Source of the DNA: Bacteroidota bacterium
GTDB lineage: Bacteria; Bacteroidota; Bacteroidia; Chitinophagales; Chitinophagaceae
Reading direction: 5' to 3'
NCBI GenBank assembly: GCA_023433755.1
Contig: JAEYUA010000015.1
Location: 1-13,727, forward strand
Length of the DNA stretch: 13,727 nt
The notes beneath the pieces were generated by a model. The model was given only the letters and a program-made list of their open reading frames with translations. It did not search any database and was not told the origin of the DNA. Of this stretch, positions 1 through 5,635 are shown piece by piece; position 1 is the stretch's first letter, and each line of letters starts with the position of its first letter. Made by a program: the position numbers and the translations under genes.

Positions 1-1364
1 CTTAAGGTGAATGATTTATAGAACTGGTGCCCGTTAGCGAGGTTGTTTTGTTTTAAAAATTGCCTGTCGAATAAGAAATTGATTCCCGCCTGGAGACGGG
101 TCCTGTAACCGAGAAAATAATTTGTACTCAGGTTCACTGAAGGTATGATTCGTGTAAAATGTTCACCCACGTTCTGATCCATTTCCCAGTCCCTGAAGGC
201 CTGGAAATTAAAATCAGCGTTAATCATCGTCCGGTTATTTGGAAAAAATCCAAAACCATAAAAAATATTCAGCCTGGACTGTATGTAGCGGGATGTATCT
301 TTAAATGAAGAGTTCAGATTTCCATTGTATGCGGATTCTCTTTCAACACGCTCAAGGGTCCATAATCCTGCAATACTTGCACCCATGTTTCTTTGCCATT
401 TCAAATTGACGGGTACATATCTTTCAAAATTAAACTGCGGACCAAATTCAATTGAAATATCTCTCGAGTCATTCTCGTAGAGATTTACATTCCTGGTTTC
501 ACTATCATCATAATTAATCGCGGCTCCGGCCACCAAGTTCACGCTCCAACTGCTACCTGATCTTCTTAGAGGGTTGAATGCAAATGTCCAGTTATCATTG
601 GTGATCGTAAAATGCCTGATATCTGGCTGATTTGAAATTCCCTTCTCGCGAATGAATTGATCTATCTGTGCCAGTTCATAAATTCTTCTCCGCCTGTAAT
701 CAAATATCCTTCGGTTATTTAGATCTGTCACCAGTTTAGCCAATTCATTCAGGGTATTTCCATCAACAATTTTATCAGTCAAACCTTGTTGTTGAAGGTC
801 ATTGATGATATACATCGCCACCTGCGCGTCTTGTACATTCTCAATTCTGCCTTTACCGGTACCGATAGAAAAATGATTGCCTGCTGACAACTGGGTTGAT
901 TCACTTTTTATATAAGGATCCGAATCTTTACCCCGGTTCAAACCTCCTGATAACATATTAGACCATTCGATAAACCAGTTATTTTTTCTGAAGTGACGTT
1001 GATTGATATTCCAATAAAGATTTCCTTGCTGTGAACTTGATTTAGATGTGATATCATTTGTTACGGATTTATTGTTCCTCAAATAGGGATGGATCCTGAA
1101 ATTCTGATAGGATTGCTTTTTTTCCGTGCTCACAACTCTTTGAAATTCCACTCTTGAAGGCCAAAGTTGAAAATAGCTGTCCTTGTCTTGAACATTGGGA
1201 AAGGAAATTTCTGATTGGCCCCCGGAAGCAGACAGAGATAATTCCAAAGCTTTGTAACCCGGCGTTCTGTACTTATAATCTTTCAGTTTGAATATTGATG
1301 AATCCTGTGCATGTGCATTGCAAAAGAATGCAATGAAAAGAAGAAGTAAAATTCCCTGTTTCAT
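1..1364 (-). CDS. Secreted, probable outer-membrane beta-barrel protein; 3' end outside window
   Basis: Reading from the ATG at 1364 towards position 1 I find an uninterrupted frame of 454 codons that leaves the window without a stop, so the C-terminus is missing. Residues 1-19 form a signal peptide (KQG, then a Leu/Ile/Phe-rich core ending in AHA before Gln20). The mature part is rich in alternating aromatic and polar residues (for example LYWNINQRHFRKNNWFIEW near residue 115), typical of outer-membrane beta strands. Around residues 175-235 there is a more helical, charged stretch (QDAQVAMYIINDLQQQGL and the Arg-rich RRIFDYRRRRIYELAQIDQF). I do not recognise a named family. Base composition is lower in GC than the neighbours: 24/60 at 601-660 and 20/60 at 1021-1080, against 32/60 at 2101-2160 inside sucD, and AGA is a common Arg codon. 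This hints at a different history. It lies beyond the sucD terminator, so it is probably transcribed on its own. Confidence 0.8.
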   Translation of the reverse strand, partial: MKQGILLLLFIAFFCNAHAQDSSIFKLKDYKYRTPGYKALELSLSASGGQSEISFPNVQDKDSYFQLWPSRVEFQRVVSTEKKQSYQNFRIHPYLRNNKSVTNDITSKSSSQQGNLYWNINQRHFRKNNWFIEWSNMLSGGLNRGKDSDPYIKSESTQLSAGNHFSIGTGKGRIENVQDAQVAMYIINDLQQQGLTDKIVDGNTLNELAKLVTDLNNRRIFDYRRRRIYELAQIDQFIREKGISNQPDIRHFTITNDNWTFAFNPLRRSGSSWSVNLVAGAAINYDDSETRNVNLYENDSRDISIEFGPQFNFERYVPVNLKWQRNMGASIAGLWTLERVERESAYNGNLNSSFKDTSRYIQSRLNIFYGFGFFPNNRTMINADFNFQAFRDWEMDQNVGEHFTRIIPSVNLSTNYFLGYRTRLQAGINFLFDRQFLKQNNLANGHQFYKSFTL

Positions 1365-1505
1365 AAGCAGTAATTGTTGGTTTGTTTTTCTCCTTTTCAA
1401 GGTAGGCGTCATTCGAAGAAGGATGTGTCAAGGAATTTCTAAAGTGGATGTAAGCAAATGTTAATTAGAATTCCAAACTATATTTATTATCATCATAGCC
1501 TCCAT

Positions 1506-1528
1506 AAAAAAAGCCGGCAAAGCCGGCT
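1506..1528 (-). terminator. Intrinsic terminator downstream of sucD
   Basis: A perfect 7-bp stem (AGCCGGC, 1512..1518, and GCCGGCT, 1522..1528) closes a 3-nt loop. On the minus strand it is followed directly by a run of seven T (complement of the A run 1506..1512). It lies about 90 bp past the sucD stop and before the next minus-strand gene, so it should end the sucD transcript. Confidence 0.85.
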
Positions 1529-1572
1529 CTAAATATTCAGATCTAATAATAATTTTCATCCTGTGATACTGT

Positions 1573-1628
1573 CCCTCGCAGCTCGCAGCTCAAAGCCAAC
1601 AGCTAATGGCCAACAGCCATCAGCCCTT
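1573..1628. repeat. Seven-base-period array (A) covering the sucD stop codon
   Basis: AGC (or GGC) recurs at 1580, 1587, 1594, 1601, 1608, 1615 and 1622, exactly 7 bp apart, with a weaker unit at 1573. Units read AGCTCGC, AGCTCAA, AGCCAAC, AGCTAAT, GGCCAAC, AGCCATC and AGCCCTT. The sucD stop codon (1620..1622) lies inside the array. The 12-mer CAGCTCGCAGCT (1579..1590) recurs exactly at 10111..10122, and GCTAATGGC (1602..1610) recurs at 5621..5629, so this array belongs to a dispersed family. There are no spacers. Confidence 0.85.
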
Positions 1629-2495
1629 GTACACTCCCGCCATCGTCTTCCCAATATCCGCAGGACTCTGCACCACGTGAATGCCACACTCCGCGAGGAT
1701 CTTCATCTTTGCCTCTGCAGTATCTTCCGCGCCGCCAACAATAGCACCGGCATGTCCCATTCTTCTTCCGGGAGGAGCGGTTTGACCGGCTATGAAACCC
1801 ACAACAGGTTTTTTATTACCTGTTTCTTTGATCCATCTTGCTGCTTCCGCTTCCATGCCGCCACCGATTTCACCGATCATTACGATGGCATCAGTGTCCG
1901 CATCATTCATAAATAATTCAACCGCTTCTTTCGTAGTTGTACCGATGATGGGGTCACCACCAATACCTACAGCCGTTGAAATACCCAATCCGGCTTTGGC
2001 TACCTGGTCAGCCGCCTCGTAGGTAAGCGTACCTGATTTGGAAACAATACCGATTCTTCCTTTTTTGAAAACGAAGCCAGGCATGATACCCACCTTGCAT
2101 TCATCTGCTGTGATCACACCCGGGCAGTTAGGGCCGATCAGCCTGGTATTTCTTCCTTTGATGAAGTTCTTCACCTTCACCATGTCCTGAACGGGAATGC
2201 CTTCAGTGATACAAACGATCAGTTCCACACCAGCATCCGCCGCTTCCATAATGGCATCAGAGGCAAAGGCCGGGGGTACGAAGATGATGGAAACATTGGC
2301 GCCGGCTTCTTTCACACAATCTGATACGGTATTGTACACACGTCTTTCGAGGTGCGTGGAGCCACCCTTGCCCGGTGTAACACCGCCTACCACGTTGGTG
2401 CCATATTCGATCATCTGTGTAGCGTGAAAACTGCCTTCCGTGCCGGTGAATCCCTGCACCAAAACCCTTGAGTTCTTATTAACCAGTATGCTCAT
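1620..2495 (-). CDS. sucD: Succinate--CoA ligase (ADP/GDP-forming), alpha subunit
   Basis: This is the TCA-cycle subunit that, with SucC, interconverts succinyl-CoA, phosphate and NDP with succinate, CoA and NTP. At 291 residues it is full length for the family. The CoA-binding Rossmann part is at the N-terminus (GFTGTEGSFH, 15-24; PGKGGSTH, 41-48), the GPNCPGVI loop is at 121-128, and the active-site phosphohistidine is His248 in GRRMGHAGAIVGG. The ATG at 2495 gives the usual MSILVNKNSRVLVQGF start. sucC is not adjacent in this window; the two subunits must be encoded apart, or sucC lies elsewhere. The gene has its own candidate -7 box 34 bp upstream and a strong terminator downstream. Its stop codon lies inside a 7-bp-period repeat array, but the last residues (MAGVYKG) look normal. 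Confidence 0.97.
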   Translation of the reverse strand: MSILVNKNSRVLVQGFTGTEGSFHATQMIEYGTNVVGGVTPGKGGSTHLERRVYNTVSDCVKEAGANVSIIFVPPAFASDAIMEAADAGVELIVCITEGIPVQDMVKVKNFIKGRNTRLIGPNCPGVITADECKVGIMPGFVFKKGRIGIVSKSGTLTYEAADQVAKAGLGISTAVGIGGDPIIGTTTKEAVELFMNDADTDAIVMIGEIGGGMEAEAARWIKETGNKKPVVGFIAGQTAPPGRRMGHAGAIVGGAEDTAEAKMKILAECGIHVVQSPADIGKTMAGVYKG

Positions 2496-2528
2496 AGCTT
2501 GTATTTAATGCCCGAGGTTGCGGGACCG

Positions 2529-2536
2529 CAAAAGTA
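2529..2536 (-). promoter_or_regulatory. Candidate -7 box of the sucD promoter
   Basis: The minus strand reads TACTTTTG, an exact match to the Bacteroidota -7 consensus TAnnTTTG, in the 89-bp gap between the upstream lipoprotein gene and sucD. It would place the transcript start about 25-30 nt before the ATG. I see no clear -33 TTG at the usual distance, so this is a partial promoter match. Confidence 0.5.
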
Positions 2537-2584
2537 AGGAATTAAGCTTTTGACTTGTCCCGTATCTCCAAACATCAAAAACCG

Positions 2585-2998
2585 CTATTGCGTATACTTT
2601 AAAAATAAGATGATCTTACTTCCTGTTACCAATGGAGCCACCGGGGACGCCACCGGGGATAAACGGATCCGCCCGAGACTGTCGGTCCGGTGGACACTGC
2701 CGGCCGGGCTGCCCTCATTCACCAGGTAAACATCCTGGAACAGGATGGCATCAGCACCTTTTTGCCTGGCCTTCTTGATAGCTTTCTCCTGCATCAGTTC
2801 CAGTTCTCCCTGCATATATACCCCATAGTCAGGATATCCTTTTCCAATGATGGTATAGGGTTTTTTGATAGCGGAAGGATCTACGTAAACATCTACCTGT
2901 TTTGTTGGCGATAATTCGGTGCCCAGGTAGCGGACATTCACAGAAAAACAAGAAACAAGAAAAAAGCTTGGGAAAATTAAAAGGTAGATACGAGACAT
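2585..2998 (-). CDS. Small lipoprotein of unknown function
   Basis: The chosen ATG at 2998 gives a 137-residue protein with a compact lipoprotein signal: a hydrophobic core (IYLLIFPSFFL) and the lipobox LVSC, with the lipidated Cys at residue 17. An in-frame GTG at 3034 would add 12 residues ahead of the signal and was rejected. The mature part has a two-layer look: beta-rich segments (VDVYVDP, YTIIGKGYPDYG) followed by a helix and strand (EKAIKKARQKGADAILFQDVYLV). Pattern 'xxKARxxGADAIL' is common in small envelope lipoproteins, but I do not recognise the family. It follows the MlaF-type ATPase gene by 90 bp on the same strand and may share its transcript, which would fit an envelope role. 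A perfect 8-bp inverted repeat sits just ahead of the start. Confidence 0.75.
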   Translation of the reverse strand: MSRIYLLIFPSFFLVSCFSVNVRYLGTELSPTKQVDVYVDPSAIKKPYTIIGKGYPDYGVYMQGELELMQEKAIKKARQKGADAILFQDVYLVNEGSPAGSVHRTDSLGRIRLSPVASPVAPLVTGSKIILFLKYTQ

Positions 2999-3005
2999 AA
3001 GCTTT

Positions 3006-3030
3006 GATTTGGTGATTGGATAACCAAATC
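3006..3030. promoter_or_regulatory. Inverted repeat upstream of the small lipoprotein gene
   Basis: GATTTGGT (3006..3013) and ACCAAATC (3023..3030) are perfect 8-bp arms around a 9-nt centre, ending 7 bp before the ATG at 2998. It could be an mRNA hairpin near the start or an operator. The symmetry is seen directly; any function is inferred. Confidence 0.4.
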
Positions 3031-3088
3031 TCACAAAGGCTCTGTCATGTTGGTGTTAATGGACCTCTAACAGGAGGATATAAAAAAG

Positions 3089-3946
3089 TTAATCCTTTTT
3101 CTCATCCTCATCTGTGGGTGTAAGCGGCGGACTGTCTTCATGCGTAAGTTCTTCCATGTTGCGGTCAGCCGAAATCTTCCCGGTTTCTTCGAGCATGCGC
3201 ATATCCTTTGCATCCTTCAGGAAGGATGATGCGAAAATGAAATCATTGAGTCTTTCATTCTTGCTAAAGATGATCTCACTGCTATTGCCTTCCCATTCCT
3301 TTCTTCCCTGGTACATGTAAATGATATGGTCACCGATTTCCATCACGCTGTTCATGTCGTGCGTATTGATCACCGTGGTGATGTTATATTCCACGGTAAT
3401 TTCTTTAATCAGTTGGTCAATTAGCCCGGAGGTTTGCGGATCCAGCCCCGAGTTGGGCTCGTCCACAAAAAGATATTTTGGATTGAGCACGATAGCCCTG
3501 GCAATGCCCACACGTTTCATCATACCGCCGCTGAGTTCTCCCGGGAATTTTTTATTGGCGCCCTGCAGGTTTACCCTTTCCAATACTTCATTCACCCGTT
3601 TGAGTTTGTTTTTACGGATATCCTTAGTGAACATATCGAGCGGGAAAATGATATTCTCTTCCACGGTCATGCTGCTGAAAAGGGCCGAACCCTGGAAGAG
3701 CATGCCGATCTCTTTACGGATTTCCTTTTTTTCTTCTGTGCTCAGGTTCACAAAATCCCTTCCGCCATAGGTGATGGAGCCGCTGTCCGGAGCAAACAAT
3801 CCCACGATGCATTTCATGAAAACCGTTTTGCCACTGCCGCTCGCACCGATGATCAGGTTACACTGCCCGGCATTCATTACCACGCTCACATCTTCAATCA
3901 CGGTCTTCCCGCCAAATCCTTTCTTCAGGTTATTTACTTCAATCAT
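3089..3946 (-). CDS. mlaF: ABC transporter ATP-binding protein, MlaF type
   Basis: This is the cytoplasmic ATPase that should drive an MlaE-type lipid permease. All ABC motifs are present: Walker A GASGSGKT (34-41), Q-loop Gln85 (LFQGSALF), signature LSGGM (138-142), Walker B YLFVDEP (158-164, catalytic Glu163), D-loop SGLD, and H-loop His196 (NTHD). The GSALFSSMTVEENI segment and LSGGMMKRVGIAR are typical of the MlaF/phospholipid-transport branch. At 285 residues it is slightly long, because of an extra C-terminal tail (about 250-285) rich in Glu, Asp and Lys. Its ATG at 3946 overlaps the stop of the upstream transglutaminase-like gene in an ATGA arrangement, so translation is probably coupled. 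No MlaD (MCE-domain) gene follows in this window. Confidence 0.85.
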   Translation of the reverse strand: MIEVNNLKKGFGGKTVIEDVSVVMNAGQCNLIIGASGSGKTVFMKCIVGLFAPDSGSITYGGRDFVNLSTEEKKEIRKEIGMLFQGSALFSSMTVEENIIFPLDMFTKDIRKNKLKRVNEVLERVNLQGANKKFPGELSGGMMKRVGIARAIVLNPKYLFVDEPNSGLDPQTSGLIDQLIKEITVEYNITTVINTHDMNSVMEIGDHIIYMYQGRKEWEGNSSEIIFSKNERLNDFIFASSFLKDAKDMRMLEETGKISADRNMEELTHEDSPPLTPTDEDEKKD

Positions 3947-4854
3947 ATTCTAAATTTCGCAAGACTGATCAGAAAAACAAAAAATGAGAGCAGCCAGAGT
4001 GCAAACAAAACCCTTTTTACCTGAAACAAATCATTATTACCGCCTTTATCATCAAAAATCTCGTACCAGGAAGAGGGTACGAAATATCTTTTGATTTTTT
4101 CATTAAACCGGTAAATCGATTCATTGCTGATGCGGTGGTGATAATGCAATGGCCACTTTTGCTGGTAATAATCCGGTAGTTCAGCAGCGTTCACGAGATC
4201 GCTAACCGCATCCTGTTCGATGGAGCGGTACACAGAAATTTTTGCCTTAACAGAAGCGGAGTCCTGCACCGCGGGCAGATCAAGGAAAGCTCCATTGCGA
4301 TTGCGCAGCGCAAGCAGGTTGTTAGTGAGATCCACCATCACCCATCTGCCCAGTTCAGGGATATAGGCTTCGTTCAAAACATGGCGGTCGCCGGGTTTCA
4401 TCATTTCTATATAGCGGCTGGCAATGTCCTGCGACCAGGCAAAATAAGAGAACATCGCCGCGAATTGCCCGCACCATAATTTTTGCGTGGTATCGGCCGA
4501 TAATAATTTGAATTGCTGCAGGGGGGACAAGGGGGGCAGCTCCGCGGAAGGTGTGCCAAGCTGCCGGTGAAATTTTTCATAAAGAAAACTACCGGTTTGC
4601 AAAACCCTGTCAAATCCTGACAAAGAATCTTTCAGCACGCTGTCCATGATCTTTTTTACTTCCGTGAATTCCTCTGGAGGATAATCATTGATCATGCGGC
4701 TCCATTTTTCCGAGCAGGCAGGATCGCAGGTCTGGTAGAGTGAACGGTAACTGGCATAATGCCGGTATTGAAAATGATCACGGAAAATGAATACAAGAAG
4801 ATTTAATCCTGTAAGTACAAGAAACACGATGAGCCATAACTTTTTTTTCCGCAT
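3943..4854 (-). CDS. Membrane-anchored transglutaminase-like (Cys-His-Asp) protein
   Basis: This 303-residue protein has an N-terminal membrane segment (about 6-24), a periplasmic-size domain, and a C-terminal membrane segment (about 282-299). The middle domain carries the order and spacing of a transglutaminase-like/papain-like triad: Cys128 in LWCGQFAAMF, His158 in GDRHVLNEAY, and Asp175 in RWVMVDLTNN. These align with the usual WCG, H-hydrophobic-E and D-x-T/P signatures, so I expect a catalytically competent fold. The substrate is unknown; the superfamily includes proteases, amidases and cross-linking enzymes. The gene lies between the MlaE-type permease gene (stop, one base, start) and the MlaF-type ATPase gene (ATGA overlap), so it should be made together with that transporter. 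I know of no standard Mla component like this; a role in processing or regulating the transporter or the envelope is inference only. Confidence 0.75.
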   Translation of the reverse strand: MRKKKLWLIVFLVLTGLNLLVFIFRDHFQYRHYASYRSLYQTCDPACSEKWSRMINDYPPEEFTEVKKIMDSVLKDSLSGFDRVLQTGSFLYEKFHRQLGTPSAELPPLSPLQQFKLLSADTTQKLWCGQFAAMFSYFAWSQDIASRYIEMMKPGDRHVLNEAYIPELGRWVMVDLTNNLLALRNRNGAFLDLPAVQDSASVKAKISVYRSIEQDAVSDLVNAAELPDYYQQKWPLHYHHRISNESIYRFNEKIKRYFVPSSWYEIFDDKGGNNDLFQVKRVLFALWLLSFFVFLISLAKFRI

Positions 4855-4855
4855 G

Positions 4856-5593
4856 TTACAGTAGTAAGGCTGAGAGTACGTAGTCTGCCAGCAGGATGGT
4901 AATACAGCTCACGATCACCGAACGGGTACTGGCTCTTCCAATCTCCAGCGCACCGCCTTTTACATAATACCCGTAATAGGAAGGAATGCTTGAAATGAGA
5001 AAGGCGAAAGTATAGGCTTTCACCATGGCGAAAAAAGTATTGTAGGGAATGAAGCCCATCAAAAGTCCTTTGTCAAATTCATCAGTGGAAATGATACCGG
5101 CCATGGAACCAGCAAGGCGTCCGCCCCAAAGACCCAGTACCGTTGCAATCACCACCAGCATGGGTATCACCAGCAGCGCCGCTACAATCTTGGGAAGAAT
5201 AAGATACGCCTTGGTATTGATGCCCATAATTTCCAGTGCATCGATCTGTTCAGACACTCTCATATTGCCAAGTTCACCAGCGATCTTACTACCTACCACA
5301 CCTGCCAGAACGATACAGACGAGGGTGGGTGCGAATTCAAGGATCACGGTATCCCTTACGATCTGAGCAATGGTATAAGTGGGAATGAAGGGGCTGGTAA
5401 GCTGGTAGGCAGTCTGTACCACCGATACCGCACCAATGAATACGGAAATGATGGCGACGATCCATAAAGAGCCGATGCCGATCTCCGAACACTGGTGCAT
5501 GAATTCCTTCCAGTACATTCTCCAGTTCTCCGGTTTGGAGAACATGCCTTTGATCATTAAGAGAAATTTGCCGATTTCACTGAATAAGGTCAT
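4856..5593 (-). CDS. mlaE: ABC transporter permease, MlaE type
   Basis: This 245-residue integral inner-membrane protein has an amphipathic N-terminal helix, about five hydrophobic segments, and the family motif AGELGNMRVSEQIDAL (105-120) followed by EIMGI. This is the coupling-helix signature of MlaE/TGD1-type lipid permeases. Further family landmarks are EFAPTLVCIVLAGVVGS (86-102) and YYGYYVKGGALEIGRAST (207-224), the conserved segment between the last helices. The ATG at 5593 gives the full usual length. It lies 35 bp after maeB, and its stop is one base before the start of the transglutaminase-like gene. With MlaF it would form the inner-membrane core of a phospholipid/lipid transporter between the two membranes. 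The direction of transport cannot be told from sequence. Confidence 0.92.
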   Translation of the reverse strand: MTLFSEIGKFLLMIKGMFSKPENWRMYWKEFMHQCSEIGIGSLWIVAIISVFIGAVSVVQTAYQLTSPFIPTYTIAQIVRDTVILEFAPTLVCIVLAGVVGSKIAGELGNMRVSEQIDALEIMGINTKAYLILPKIVAALLVIPMLVVIATVLGLWGGRLAGSMAGIISTDEFDKGLLMGFIPYNTFFAMVKAYTFAFLISSIPSYYGYYVKGGALEIGRASTRSVIVSCITILLADYVLSALLL

Positions 5594-5605
5594 AGTGGTT
5601 GTTTT

Positions 5606-5635
5606 GCTTGAAGGCTATTGGCTAATGGCTAGCCC
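5606..5635. repeat. Short seven-base-period array (B) covering the maeB stop codon
   Basis: GGCT recurs at 5613, 5620 and 5627 (units GGCTATT, GGCTAAT, GGCTAGC), with a looser unit GCTTGAA before them. The maeB stop codon (5629..5631) is within the array, which fills most of the 35-bp gap to the permease gene. GCTAATGGC is shared with array A at the sucD stop. Confidence 0.65.

Noticed and set aside
2999..3034. GTG start for the small lipoprotein at 3034
   Set aside because: It puts 12 polar residues before the signal peptide; the ATG at 2998 gives a normal lipoprotein signal with LVSC.
3434..4024. 196-codon plus-strand open frame opposite the mlaF-type gene
   Set aside because: It lies antisense to a gene with complete ABC motifs, has no recognisable domain, and is explained by the codon pattern of the minus-strand gene. 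The same holds for plus-strand frames inside maeB and the receptor gene.
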